This document shows, piece after piece, positions 16,928 through 26,103 of a stretch of 64,000 nt of DNA (positions are counted from its first letter, which is position 1; every line of letters starts with the position of its first letter). A program made the position numbers and the translations under genes. This DNA is from an uncultured bacterium (GTDB lineage: Bacteria > Cyanobacteriota > Vampirovibrionia > Gastranaerophilales > Gastranaerophilaceae), in the NCBI GenBank assembly GCA_949298805.1, contig CASFXY010000008.1:1-64000 (forward strand). The letters are read 5' to 3'. Under the pieces are notes generated by a model, which was not told the DNA's origin, made no database searches, and saw only the letters and a program-made list of their open reading frames with translations.

Positions 16928-18685
16928 TTACACTAAGTCGCGATAAGAATTTTTAAACATGTCTTGATAAGTGGTGTGAAGAAGTTCATGAGCCTTATGT
17001 GAATTAGGCTTTTCGAGAAATTCCTCATAAAGTTTAATAATATCAGGGTTTTGGTGCGATTTTCTTAATGGAAGTTCTTTGTCTTCTTTATACAAACCAT
17101 CAGCACGCAATTCTTTGATTTTTAAATTGTCGCAACTCCTTGGTTGACCGCCACCATTTATACAACCCCCTGGGCAAGCCATTACCTCAAGTAAGTGAAA
17201 ATCAGCTTTACCATTTTTGAGTTCCTGAATGGATTTTTCTGCTTCTCTAAGTGTTGAAACAACCCTGACTTTTACTTTTGTACCCTTGATATCAATTTCG
17301 GCTTCTTTTGTCCTGTGAGATTTGTCAACACCACGCAGTGGCTTGAAATCAATGTTTTCAAGAGTTTCATGTGTTACAAATTCATAGGCAGTTCTCACTG
17401 CAGCCTCAGCAACACCGCCCGAAGCACCAAAAATCGTGCCGGCACCGGTATATTGACCAAATGGCGAATCATTATTTTCAGGTTTTATAGTTGCAAGATC
17501 AATTCCTGCTGATTTTAACATACGTGCTATTTCTTGCGTAGTAAGTACAATATCTGTCTGTGCGCGACCATTATCAAAAAGCTGACCGCGAACAGCTTCT
17601 GCTTTTTTTGCAGTGCAAGGCATTATTGATATTACATGCAAATTTTCCTCTGTGAAACCATCAAAGTATTTTGGTACAAGCTCTTTAATAACAGGGGAAA
17701 GCATTCCCTGAGGGGACTTGCAAGTTGATAAATGTTTAAGCATATCCGGATGCTGTGTTTCTAAGTACCTCACCCATGCAGGACAACAAGAAGTAAATAA
17801 GGGCAGATTTTCCCCTTTGGTTAAGCGCCCAATAAACTCGGTTGCTTCCTCCATGATGGTAAGGTCAGCAGAAAAATTAGTATCAAAGACAAGATTAAAG
17901 CCCAGTTGACGCAGCGCAGCATTTAATTTGCCTATTACATTTTCACCGGGGTTAAGTCCAAATTCTTCACCAAGCGCAACTCTAACTGACGGTGCCATTT
18001 GTACCGCGGTTTTAGCATTGCTATCATTAATTAAATCCCAAACGCGCTCTATATCAGATTTTATAGTAAGTGCACCTGTTGGGCAGACAGCTTGACATTG
18101 TCCGCAAAAAACACAGTCAACAGAGCCCAAAGCTTTTCCTGCCATTGGCTGTACAACAGTTTTGGAACCCCTGTTTGCAAATCCCAGAACACTGTGCCCT
18201 TGAAATTCAGAGCAAGCACGAACACATGCGCCGCAAAGTATACATTTATTTGGATCGCGTACAATAGATGGATTAGAATCATCGATTGGCAAGTATTCCT
18301 GAGGTTTTTTTCTTGCAAATCTAATATCCTTTATTCCATATTCCTGCGCATACTGTTGTAGTTCGCATTTGCCCGACTTGTCACAAGTTGTGCATTCGCG
18401 GTCATGGTTTGCCAAAAGTAACTCAAGTACAATTTTTCTTATTCTTCTTGTTTTTTCAGTATTTGTATGAATTTTTAACCCAGGTTCGGGCGGCATTGTG
18501 CAGGAAGATTGGATACCGCGCCCTTCAATTTCAACGACACACATTCTACAAGCACCATATTGTGTTAAATCAGGTCGGTAACAAAATGTCGGCACATTAA
18601 AACCATTATTCCTAATAACTTCCAATAAATTTTGTTCGTTTGTATATTCGCATTCTTTTCCGTTGATAAATAGTGTATTTGTCAT
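16928..18685 (-). CDS. hydA: [FeFe]-hydrogenase catalytic subunit HydA (group A, trimeric bifurcating type)
   Basis: 585 residues. Order: an N-terminal 2Fe-2S plant-type ferredoxin domain (CYRPDLTQYGACRMC, then C), a His-Cys3 4Fe-4S motif (HDRECTTCDKSGKC, about 94-107), two 4Fe-4S clusters (CILCGACVRAC and CVFCGQCQAVC), then the H-cluster domain: L1 TSCCPAW (about 297), L2 MPCTAKK (about 353) and L3 MACPGGCINGGGQ (about 501). All four H-cluster cysteines and the proton-relay cysteine are present. It makes H2 from electrons received through HydBC. This length and NuoG-like N terminus mark the trimeric NADH/ferredoxin-dependent enzyme. It follows hydB by 12 bases, with an AGAGAGG site before ATG 18685, and ends at a strong terminator. 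The maturases HydEFG are not in the window. Confidence 0.95.
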   Translation of the reverse strand: MTNTLFINGKECEYTNEQNLLEVIRNNGFNVPTFCYRPDLTQYGACRMCVVEIEGRGIQSSCTMPPEPGLKIHTNTEKTRRIRKIVLELLLANHDRECTTCDKSGKCELQQYAQEYGIKDIRFARKKPQEYLPIDDSNPSIVRDPNKCILCGACVRACSEFQGHSVLGFANRGSKTVVQPMAGKALGSVDCVFCGQCQAVCPTGALTIKSDIERVWDLINDSNAKTAVQMAPSVRVALGEEFGLNPGENVIGKLNAALRQLGFNLVFDTNFSADLTIMEEATEFIGRLTKGENLPLFTSCCPAWVRYLETQHPDMLKHLSTCKSPQGMLSPVIKELVPKYFDGFTEENLHVISIMPCTAKKAEAVRGQLFDNGRAQTDIVLTTQEIARMLKSAGIDLATIKPENNDSPFGQYTGAGTIFGASGGVAEAAVRTAYEFVTHETLENIDFKPLRGVDKSHRTKEAEIDIKGTKVKVRVVSTLREAEKSIQELKNGKADFHLLEVMACPGGCINGGGQPRSCDNLKIKELRADGLYKEDKELPLRKSHQNPDIIKLYEEFLEKPNSHKAHELLHTTYQDMFKNSYRDLV

Positions 18686-18697
18686 TTTCTACCTCTC

Positions 18698-20566
18698 TTA
18701 TGCCTGTGAAATTGCCTTAAACGGACATGCGCTTATACAAGCGCCACATTTTATACATTTTTCCTGATTAATTTTATGCGGATTTTTAACCGTACCCTCT
18801 ATGGCACCAACAGGACAATTACGTGCGCATTTTGTACACCCTTTGCAAAGTTCTTCATTAATTTTTATGACTTTAAGTGCAGTACAAACACCTGCAGGAC
18901 ACCTTTTGTCTTTAATGTGTGCAATGTATTCATCTCTAAAGTATTTTAAAGTCGAAAGAACAGGGTTTGGTGCAGTTTTTCCAAGTCCGCATAATGAACC
19001 CTCTTTAACCGCCAATGCAAGTTCTTCCAGTGTATCTAAATCCTTCATTTCCCCTTGACCGCGCACTATTTTCTCTAAAATTTTTAACATGTTTTTTGTG
19101 CCTTCACGACAGGGAACACATTTGCCACAGCTTTCATTTTGGGTAAAATGCATAAAGAAGCGTGCAACCTCAACTATGCAAGTATCTTCATTCATTACAA
19201 CAAGTCCGCCAGAGCCAACCATTGCACCTGCTTTTATAAGATTATCGTAATCCATTGGCAAATCAAGGTGTTCTTCAGTTAAACAGCCGCCTGATGGACC
19301 TCCTATTTGGACAGCCTTGAATTTCTTACCGTTTCTTATACCGCCACCGATATCAAAAACAATTTCTCTTAATGTGGTACCCATAGGCACTTCAATAAGA
19401 CCTGTGTTATTGACTTCGCCGGTTAATGCAAATGTCTTTGTACCTTTTGATGTTTCGGTGCCGAATGAAGAAAACCATTGCGCGCCTGTGTCAATAATTG
19501 CAGGCACATTTGCAAGAGTTTCGACGTTATTAATCAATGTAGGACGTCCAAAAAGACCACAGTTTGCCGGAAATGGGGGTTTTGGTCTTGGCATGCCGCG
19601 TTCACCCTCAATGGAGGCAATAAGTGCGGTTTCTTCGCCGCAAACAAACGCGCCAGCACCTTCTTTGATGTGAATATCAAAGTTAAAACCGCTTCCCATA
19701 ATATTTTTACCTAAAAATCCCTTTTCTTCCGCCTGTTTAATTGCAATTCTAAGACGTTTTATTGCCAAAGGATATTCTGCACGAACATAAATATAAGCTT
19801 CATCCGCGCCTATAGCAAAACCTGCTATTGCCATACCTTCAAGAAGTTTGTGTGGGTCACCTTCCATAACGGATCTATCCATAAAGGCACCCGGATCCCC
19901 TTCATCACCATTGCATACAACGTAAGATTTTCCACCACGGTTTGCTGCGGTAAAACGCCATTTTCTGCCGGTTGGAAAACCGCCGCCACCTCTGCCACGC
20001 AGTCCTGATTTTTCTATTTCTTCAATAACAGCCTCTGGATTATTTTGTTCTAAAACTTTTGCTAAAGCACGATAGCCGCCTACAGCAATAGCTTCATCAA
20101 TGCATTCGGCATTAATTTCGCCACAATTTTTTAGCGAGGTTCTTGTTTGTTTTGCATAAAAATTGATTTCTTCGTTTTTATAAACATGATTACCAGTTTT
20201 TGGATCGGTATACAGCAATCTTTCAACTGCTTTACCGTCCTTTATGTGCGAATTAACAATTTCCTCAACATCATCCGGTTTGACTTTTACATAAGTAATG
20301 TCAAAATCAGGAATTATAACCAAAACACCCTGTTCACAAAAACCATGACAGCCCGTTGGTACGGTAGTCATTTTGTCATGTTCACTTAAAATTGATACAT
20401 CTGCACCAAGCTCTCTGAATTTCTCCATAACCTCATTTGAGCCGTTTGCAATACAACCTGTGCCGTTGCACACCAATACTCTTAAGCCTTGTTTTTTTAT
20501 AAGTTCAACAGCCTTTTGTCGCTCTTGTTCGATATCAATGTCTAATTTTTTTACTTCAGTTTCCAT
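18698..20566 (-). CDS. hydB: Bifurcating hydrogenase subunit HydB (NuoF-like)
   Basis: 622 residues. The N terminus is a thioredoxin-like 2Fe-2S domain (VCNGTGCIANGS, then PTGCHGFCEQG). Next is the NuoF core with the FMN/NADH-binding GLRGRGGGGFPTGRKW (about residue 190) and CNGDEGDPGAF, then the SLBB region, then the NuoF 4Fe-4S motif ESCGKCVPCREGT. A C-terminal pair of 4Fe-4S ferredoxin motifs follows (CKGCTKCARNCPVGAI and CIKCGACISACPFKAI). This is the standard HydB architecture: it oxidises NADH and, with HydA and HydC, couples NADH and reduced ferredoxin oxidation to H2 formation by flavin-based bifurcation or confurcation. It lies between hydC (3 bases upstream) and hydA. Confidence 0.95.
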   Translation of the reverse strand: METEVKKLDIDIEQERQKAVELIKKQGLRVLVCNGTGCIANGSNEVMEKFRELGADVSILSEHDKMTTVPTGCHGFCEQGVLVIIPDFDITYVKVKPDDVEEIVNSHIKDGKAVERLLYTDPKTGNHVYKNEEINFYAKQTRTSLKNCGEINAECIDEAIAVGGYRALAKVLEQNNPEAVIEEIEKSGLRGRGGGGFPTGRKWRFTAANRGGKSYVVCNGDEGDPGAFMDRSVMEGDPHKLLEGMAIAGFAIGADEAYIYVRAEYPLAIKRLRIAIKQAEEKGFLGKNIMGSGFNFDIHIKEGAGAFVCGEETALIASIEGERGMPRPKPPFPANCGLFGRPTLINNVETLANVPAIIDTGAQWFSSFGTETSKGTKTFALTGEVNNTGLIEVPMGTTLREIVFDIGGGIRNGKKFKAVQIGGPSGGCLTEEHLDLPMDYDNLIKAGAMVGSGGLVVMNEDTCIVEVARFFMHFTQNESCGKCVPCREGTKNMLKILEKIVRGQGEMKDLDTLEELALAVKEGSLCGLGKTAPNPVLSTLKYFRDEYIAHIKDKRCPAGVCTALKVIKINEELCKGCTKCARNCPVGAIEGTVKNPHKINQEKCIKCGACISACPFKAISQA

Positions 20567-20569
20567 TCT

Positions 20570-21070
20570 CTAGCCCTCATTTTCCTCAGCAATAATGGTA
20601 TCTATTATTATTTTTATTGCATCTGTCGTCATTTGCGGATAAACTTTGCCATTTATGACTACTACGGGTGCAAGACCGCATGCACCAAGACAACTTACTG
20701 TTTCTACAGAAAACAAGCCGTCATCTGAAGTATACTTGCCTTCTTGTAAATTAAATCTTTGGGTTAAATATGTATAAACCGGCATGGAACCACGCACATG
20801 GCATGCGGTACCATCGCAGCATTTAACCTCATATTTTCCTTTAGGTTCTAACGAAAATTGTGCATAAAAAGTAGCAACCCCGTATACAGTTGCGGGCGAA
20901 AGTTCATCGATTTTAGTACCAATATATGTAATAGCATCTTGTGGTAAGTATCTGAACTCATCTTGCACCTTCTGCAAAATGGCAATAAGATTTGATTTTT
21001 TTGCACCACATGAATTGATGATGTCATCAACTTTTTTAAAGTTAATAACACCTGAAGTTTGAGTGCTCAT
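20570..21070 (-). CDS. hydC: Bifurcating hydrogenase subunit HydC (NuoE-like)
   Basis: 166 residues from ATG 21070, which has an AAGGAG site 7-8 bases upstream; an in-frame start 24 bases further up overlaps that site and is rejected. The fold is the thioredoxin-like 2Fe-2S NuoE family, with cluster ligands in CCDGTACHVRGS and VSCLGACGLAPVV (four cysteines) after a helical N-terminal domain (AILQKVQDEFRYLPQDAI). It passes electrons between the HydB flavin and HydA. It is the first gene of the hydCBA operon, divergent from the hydS operon across about 127 bases. A TTGATT-16-TAATAA pair in that spacer is a weak candidate promoter. Confidence 0.93.
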   Translation of the reverse strand: MSTQTSGVINFKKVDDIINSCGAKKSNLIAILQKVQDEFRYLPQDAITYIGTKIDELSPATVYGVATFYAQFSLEPKGKYEVKCCDGTACHVRGSMPVYTYLTQRFNLQEGKYTSDDGLFSVETVSCLGACGLAPVVVINGKVYPQMTTDAIKIIIDTIIAEENEG

Positions 21071-21197
21071 GAATTTCTCCTTTTTTACTAACAACCCTAT
21101 AACAAATTATTACACGCTGAATTATTAAAATCAAATATTAAATTGCCTAAATACTAGCTTTGGACTATACTTATAATGTGCAGCAGGAATCGAATAA

Positions 21198-21446
21198 ATG
21201 AATAAACAATTAAATATAACGGTTTGTTTAGGCAGCTCTTGTTTTGCAAGAGGAAACGAAGAACATTTAAATTTTATAGAGGATTACGTAGAAGAATATA
21301 ATCTTGATGCAAAAATTGATATTGCAGGCTCAAGATGTGAAGGCAAATGTGCTCAGGGTCCTAATATTACGATTAATGATAAGTTGTATTCTAATGTTAC
21401 AAAAGAAATGTTGAAAGAAATACTTGATAATTACAGGGGCAAATAA
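21198..21446 (+). CDS. Thioredoxin-like 2Fe-2S ferredoxin
   Basis: 82 residues. A small stand-alone NuoE/HydB-N-like domain with four cysteines in the expected pattern: VCLGSSCFARGN, then GSRCEGKCAQGPNITIN. Such proteins carry one [2Fe-2S] cluster and ferry electrons to hydrogenases or oxidoreductases. The stop overlaps the ATG of the group C hydrogenase (TAATG at 21444-21448), so the two are translationally coupled. A TATAAT at 21172-21177 is a possible -10 for this operon. Distinct from the second paralogue at 24337. Confidence 0.88.
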   Translation: MNKQLNITVCLGSSCFARGNEEHLNFIEDYVEEYNLDAKIDIAGSRCEGKCAQGPNITINDKLYSNVTKEMLKEILDNYRGK

Positions 21447-23164
21447 TGGACAAATTATATCCGGTCTACACTCTTAACAATGAATGCCATGACTGCTATA
21501 AATGCGTAAGAGAATGCCATGTTAAAGCAATCAGCATACAGCAGGGACATGCATCGGTTTTGCCCGAAAAATGTATTGCGTGTGGAAATTGTGTTAAAAC
21601 TTGTCCCAATAACGCAAAAAGAGTTAGAAACGACATTGAAAAAGTAAAAAATTTATTTCGTGCACAGCAGGAAGTATATGTTTCACTGGCACCGAGTTGG
21701 AGTGGAATTTTTGAATATTCCCCTTCTAAAATGATAGCTCTCTTGAAAAAATTAGGTTTTAAGCATATAAGCGAAACTGCACTTGGCGCGCAAGAAGTTT
21801 CAATTGAATGTGCAAAATACATGAAAGAAAGAGAAAAAGGACTTTTTATCTCAAGTGCTTGCCCTGTTGTAGTTGATTATATAAGGCTTTATAATCCAAA
21901 ATTTTTGCCTTGTATTACTCCTGTTGCCTCTCCCGCATTAACCCATGCAAAAATGTTGAAAGATATATATGGCGCACATATTCATGTTGTTTTTATTGGG
22001 CCTTGTATTGCCAAAAAGAATGAATCAGACAATAATCCTGATTTAATTGATGCAGCACTTACGTTTGAAGAATTAAAATTCTGGCTGCAAGACGAATTTA
22101 TTTCTGTTGATGATATTGAAGACACTGCTAATGAATCTTTTGTACCAGAATGTGCACACGAAGGGGCACTTTATCCTCTGGAAGGAGGTATGAATGAAAC
22201 AATAAAACAGGGCGCAATGGCAGATGATGTGCAATTTATTAACATAAGCTCAATAGAAAACCTTGAAAAAACTCTTAAGGGGCTTGATATTAACTCAATT
22301 AACAAAAAAATATTTATTGAAGCACTCGCTTGTAACGGAGGATGTCTGGCAGGTCCATGTGCATCTACAAAAAAATCAGAATTATTAAGAGTAAGTGATA
22401 CGCTATCCAAGGCAAAGACTAGGGATATAATCCCCAAAGAGCCTAAGACAGTTGTGAGTATAGAGTATAAACAAAAAACTGTTGAAAAACACAATTATGA
22501 TTATGAAACGGTTAGCGAGGCACTCAAAAAAATTGGAAAATACACCGAAGAAGACGAGCTTAATTGTGGTGGTTGCGGATATAACACTTGCAGAGAATTA
22601 GCATGTGCTTTATTATCCGGCGAGGCTGAACCATCCATGTGTGTTTCTTATATGAGAAAAATTGCAATGCAAAAAGCTGCCGCAATGTTAAGATGCATGC
22701 CTTCGGCAATTGTTATGGTTGATAAAGATTTAAAAATTGTTGAGTCTAACGAAGCTTTTATGAAAATGTTTTGTTCGGATATGTATGACATTTTCTCTGA
22801 AAGACCGGAAGGACTTAATGGGGCATGCATTGACAGGATTGTAGATTTTGCCGACATTTTTAAAGAAACTTTAAAAACCGCAAAAGATATTCACAAAGAG
22901 CATTATCCTGTTAAAAACAGACTTTATGATATAAGTGCGTTTTCTATTGAAAAAAATGAACTTGCGGGCGCAATTATTACTGATGTTACACAAAGTGAAC
23001 TTGGTAGAGAAAAAATTGCACAAAAAGCACATGAAGTTATTAACAAAAATATAGCAATAGTACAAGAAATTGCTTGCCTTTTGGGCGAACACATGGTTGA
23101 AACAGAGCTGTTATTAAGTACAATTGCACAAGACTATGAAACTTCGGACGGAGATAAAAAATAA
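21446..23164 (+). CDS. hydS: Group C sensory [FeFe]-hydrogenase (HydS-like) with PAS domain
   Basis: 572 residues. Two N-terminal 4Fe-4S motifs (CHDCYKCVRECHVKAI and CIACGNCVKTCPNNA) are followed by a reduced H-cluster domain: L1 SSACPVVV (about 134-141), L2 GPCIAKK (about 187), L3 LACNGGCLAGP (about 292). The four H-cluster ligands remain, but the proton-relay cysteine next to the L1 ligand is alanine, as in sensory enzymes. Then comes a 4Fe-4S FeS domain (CGGCGYNTCRELACA, then C, about 372-398) and a PAS domain (about 410-510: MPSAIVMVDKDLKIVESNEA). Family knowledge says group C enzymes sense H2 and signal through an output partner. Here the next gene, a PP2C phosphatase, overlaps by one base and is the likely output. 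Confidence 0.88.
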   Translation: MDKLYPVYTLNNECHDCYKCVRECHVKAISIQQGHASVLPEKCIACGNCVKTCPNNAKRVRNDIEKVKNLFRAQQEVYVSLAPSWSGIFEYSPSKMIALLKKLGFKHISETALGAQEVSIECAKYMKEREKGLFISSACPVVVDYIRLYNPKFLPCITPVASPALTHAKMLKDIYGAHIHVVFIGPCIAKKNESDNNPDLIDAALTFEELKFWLQDEFISVDDIEDTANESFVPECAHEGALYPLEGGMNETIKQGAMADDVQFINISSIENLEKTLKGLDINSINKKIFIEALACNGGCLAGPCASTKKSELLRVSDTLSKAKTRDIIPKEPKTVVSIEYKQKTVEKHNYDYETVSEALKKIGKYTEEDELNCGGCGYNTCRELACALLSGEAEPSMCVSYMRKIAMQKAAAMLRCMPSAIVMVDKDLKIVESNEAFMKMFCSDMYDIFSERPEGLNGACIDRIVDFADIFKETLKTAKDIHKEHYPVKNRLYDISAFSIEKNELAGAIITDVTQSELGREKIAQKAHEVINKNIAIVQEIACLLGEHMVETELLLSTIAQDYETSDGDKK

Positions 23165-24327
23165 TGTTTATCGATGTAGATTGTGCACAGGAGAAAAAAT
23201 ACAATCAAAATACATACGGTGATTATTTTTTATCAAAAAGGTATCCCGACAGCGGTGATTTAATAGCGGTCTTGTCTGACGGACTTGGCAGCGGAATTAA
23301 AGCTAACATACTTGCGACGATGACTGCTACAATGCTTTTAAAATTTGTCGAAGCCGGTGCAGATATTAAAACGGCTTGTGAGGTAATTATGAATTCATTA
23401 CCTGTCTGTCAAGTACGAAAAATAAGTTATTCTACATTTTCAGTTGCACATTGTAATGAGGATGGCGATGTTAGAATTGTTGAGGAAGGCAATCCTAATT
23501 TTATTTATATCAGTGATGGAAAAGTTCAGGAACCTGAGTTTACGGTGATTGACTCTGATACTTTTAAAAACCGCCACATGAGAGTATATAAAATGAAACT
23601 CAACCTTGGTGACAGGTTAATATTCTGCTCGGACGGAGTAACACAGGCAGGATTGGGCAATCCCGAACTTAAGTTAGGTCTGCGAAGAAGCGGGCTTATT
23701 AAATTCCTGTTGGAAAAAATTCGTTCCAATCCTGAGATTTCAAGTAATGAACTCTCGCGCTTTGCTGTGCGTGCCGCTTTAAATACCGAACCTGACAGAA
23801 AAGCTAAGGATGACACTTCCTGTTGTGTTATTTACTATCGCAAACCGCGACGTGCACTTATTTTTACCGGACCTCCATATCATCAGGATAAGGATAATGA
23901 ATATGCAAATGAATTTTTTAAGTCGACAGCCAAAAAAGCTATTTGTGGAGGCACAACTGCTAATTTAATTTCACGTGAGCTTAAAATACCTGTAAGATGT
24001 AATAATGTAAGAAGCGTAGGCAAACTTCCTGCGGTATCTGAAATGGATGGCATCGACCTTGTAACAGAAGGTATTTTAACACTAACAAAAACTGTTGAAT
24101 ACCTTGAAAACGGATTTAATGACAAGGAAAAAAATGCTGCGTATGATTTAATGCAATTTTTATTAAGCAGTGATTGTATTGAATTTATGGTTGGTGCAAA
24201 ATTAAATCAAGCGCACTACGATCCTAATTTACCGATTGAAATTGAAATTCGTAAGAATATTATAAAAAAGATGGCAAAAATTTTAGAAAACAAGTATATT
24301 AAAAAAGTCGTGCTGCGTTATATATAA
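23164..24327 (+). CDS. SpoIIE/PP2C-type serine phosphatase
   Basis: 387 residues. The PP2C core (about 1-230) has DGLGSGIKANILATMT, IFCSDGVTQAG and KDDTSCCVIYY, which provide the metal-binding aspartates of SpoIIE-type phosphatases. The C-terminal 150 residues are a separate domain (GGTTANLISREL, then VSEMDGIDLVTEG) that I recall in phosphatases linked to group C hydrogenases. It overlaps the hydS stop by one base and is followed after 9 bases by a thioredoxin-like ferredoxin. It likely converts the hydrogenase signal into dephosphorylation of a target protein; the target is unknown. Confidence 0.87.
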   Translation: MFIDVDCAQEKKYNQNTYGDYFLSKRYPDSGDLIAVLSDGLGSGIKANILATMTATMLLKFVEAGADIKTACEVIMNSLPVCQVRKISYSTFSVAHCNEDGDVRIVEEGNPNFIYISDGKVQEPEFTVIDSDTFKNRHMRVYKMKLNLGDRLIFCSDGVTQAGLGNPELKLGLRRSGLIKFLLEKIRSNPEISSNELSRFAVRAALNTEPDRKAKDDTSCCVIYYRKPRRALIFTGPPYHQDKDNEYANEFFKSTAKKAICGGTTANLISRELKIPVRCNNVRSVGKLPAVSEMDGIDLVTEGILTLTKTVEYLENGFNDKEKNAAYDLMQFLLSSDCIEFMVGAKLNQAHYDPNLPIEIEIRKNIIKKMAKILENKYIKKVVLRYI

Positions 24328-24336
24328 GGAGATAAA

Positions 24337-24600
24337 ATGAACAAAGTCACACTAAAAATATGTATGGGTACCACATGTTTTGTAATGGGGGCATCGGACT
24401 TGCAAGAGTTAACAGATATTATACCCGAAAAATATGGTGACAAAGTAGAAGTTGTCGCATCAACATGTTTGGATTTTTGTTCATCAAATACCGAATCTCA
24501 AGCACCCTATGTTATGGTAGATTATGATGTAATAAGCAAAGCTACTGTTGAAAAAGTTATTGATGCTATTGATAGAAAGTTGAAAAATGGACAAAAATAA
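24337..24600 (+). CDS. Second thioredoxin-like 2Fe-2S ferredoxin
   Basis: 87 residues, a paralogue of the 82-residue protein at 21198. Cluster ligands are in CMGTTCFVMGAS and ASTCLDFCSSN. An AAGGAG site stands 5 bases before ATG 24337, and its 3' end overlaps the group B hydrogenase start by 14 bases (ATG 24587). It is probably the electron partner of that enzyme, mirroring the arrangement of the first paralogue with hydS. Confidence 0.87.
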   Translation: MNKVTLKICMGTTCFVMGASDLQELTDIIPEKYGDKVEVVASTCLDFCSSNTESQAPYVMVDYDVISKATVEKVIDAIDRKLKNGQK

Positions 24601-26032
24601 TCAAGCTACACATTTAAAAAAAGAAATACTTATCAAAACAATAAAGGCCTTTTTATCTGACGATTTTGGCGAAAATACTAGGCTAATCCCCTTTGAAATG
24701 CGTCCAAAGGGTTCTGAAGTTCCTTATCGCTGCTGCATTTACAAGGAAAGAGAAATTTTGAGAAACAGAATTATTGCAACTCTGGGTTTTCCTATAGAAG
24801 GCTGCGATGAGAGAATTTTGCTTTCAAATTATGCTAAATGGGCGCAAGAACGACAAAAACCTGACGAACACACTCTTACTGTTTTAGAGTCCGCATGTAA
24901 GGGTTGTGTGCCAAACAGAATTTTTGTCACAGATTTATGCCAAGGTTGTGTTGCGCGCCCTTGCATTGAGAACTGCAAATTTGGTGCAATTTCTATTGTA
25001 AATGGTAAATCGCAAATTGACAGTTCAAAATGTAAGAACTGCACAAAATGCATTCAAGTCTGCCCTTATCATGCAATTGTAAAAATTGTAGTCCCATGTG
25101 AAAATGCCTGCCCTGTCGATGCTATATCAAAAGATGAACAAGGACATGCCAGAATTGATTTTGATAAGTGTATAACTTGCGGAAAATGCGTAAGTGCATG
25201 TCCTTTTGGGGCAATACATGAGAAAAGCCAAATTATTGACATATTGACAAAAATAAAAGAACAAAAAAAGGTTGTCGCATTGATTGCACCTTCAATAGCA
25301 GGACAGCTGCCTTGTAATATTTATCAGTTAAAAACAGCTTTATTAAAGTGCGGTTTTTATGATGTTTTAGAAGTTGCACAGGGCGCTGATATTACAGCAA
25401 CAAACGAAGCAAAAGAATTTGCACAAAGAATGAATGAAGGTCAAAAATTTATGACAACATCATGCTGTGCAGGATATAATAACTTAGTTGATAAGCACTT
25501 AAACGAGATTGCGCCATTCAGATCCGAAACAAAAACACCAATGTATTATATTGCTCAAATATGCAAAGAAAAATACCCTGATGCAGTTTCAGTATTTATA
25601 TCACCCTGTGTTGCCAAAAAAAGCGAAGCACTAAATAATCCTAATGTTGATTATGTTATGAACTATGAAGAACTTGGCGCGCTTTTTGTTGCTCACAGAA
25701 TTGAATTGTCCGAACTTGAAGAAACGCAATTTGATGTCGATTCATCACGCGAAGGCAGAAATTTTGGTATAACAGGAGGAGTTGCAAAATCAGTTGTAGC
25801 TGCTGATAAGGGGAATGCTGAAATAAATGCACACCTTGTTAATGGTATAAATAAAGAATCCATAAGGGCATTAAAAGGATTTGCAAAAAAAGGCGAGTGC
25901 GAATTTGGAAATTTAATAGAGGTAATGTGTTGCGAAGGCGGATGTGTTGGAGGTAATGATTGCCTTAATACTGTTAGAACTGCAACAAAAGCAATAACTG
26001 ACTTTACAAAAGATTCTAAACCACTGGAGTAA
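24587..26032 (+). CDS. Group B [FeFe]-hydrogenase
   Basis: 481 residues. An N-terminal domain of about 105 residues (LIPFEMRPKGSEVPYRCCIY) precedes a cysteine-rich region with 4Fe-4S motifs CQGCVARPCIENC, CKNCTKCIQVCPYHAI and CITCGKCVSACPFGAI, plus an extra CENACPVDAI. The H-cluster domain has L1 TTSCCAGY (about 290), L2 SPCVAKK (about 339) and L3 MCCEGGCVGG (about 446). All four ligands and the adjacent L1 cysteine are retained, but proline after them is alanine, a group B mark. Group B enzymes are poorly characterised; a ferredoxin-linked H2-evolving or H2-uptake role is inferred. It ends the hydS operon. Confidence 0.87.
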   Translation: MDKNNQATHLKKEILIKTIKAFLSDDFGENTRLIPFEMRPKGSEVPYRCCIYKEREILRNRIIATLGFPIEGCDERILLSNYAKWAQERQKPDEHTLTVLESACKGCVPNRIFVTDLCQGCVARPCIENCKFGAISIVNGKSQIDSSKCKNCTKCIQVCPYHAIVKIVVPCENACPVDAISKDEQGHARIDFDKCITCGKCVSACPFGAIHEKSQIIDILTKIKEQKKVVALIAPSIAGQLPCNIYQLKTALLKCGFYDVLEVAQGADITATNEAKEFAQRMNEGQKFMTTSCCAGYNNLVDKHLNEIAPFRSETKTPMYYIAQICKEKYPDAVSVFISPCVAKKSEALNNPNVDYVMNYEELGALFVAHRIELSELEETQFDVDSSREGRNFGITGGVAKSVVAADKGNAEINAHLVNGINKESIRALKGFAKKGECEFGNLIEVMCCEGGCVGGNDCLNTVRTATKAITDFTKDSKPLE

Positions 26033-26046
26033 GTTGATTTTACAAT

Positions 26047-26075
26047 TTGCCACATATAAAATAACACGATAAAAT
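26047..26075 (+). promoter_or_regulatory. Sigma70-like promoter for acyl-CoA synthetase
   Basis: TTGCCA (26047-26052), 17-base spacer, TAAAAT (26070-26075), 28 bases before ATG 26104. Confidence 0.55.
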
Positions 26076-26103
26076 AATTGTGTTAGGTGTACTTGAGGCA
26101 AGG

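Noticed and set aside
19317-19673. Plus-strand 118-codon frame inside hydB
   Set aside because: Antisense to the strongly conserved NuoF core of hydB; composition is a reverse-strand shadow.
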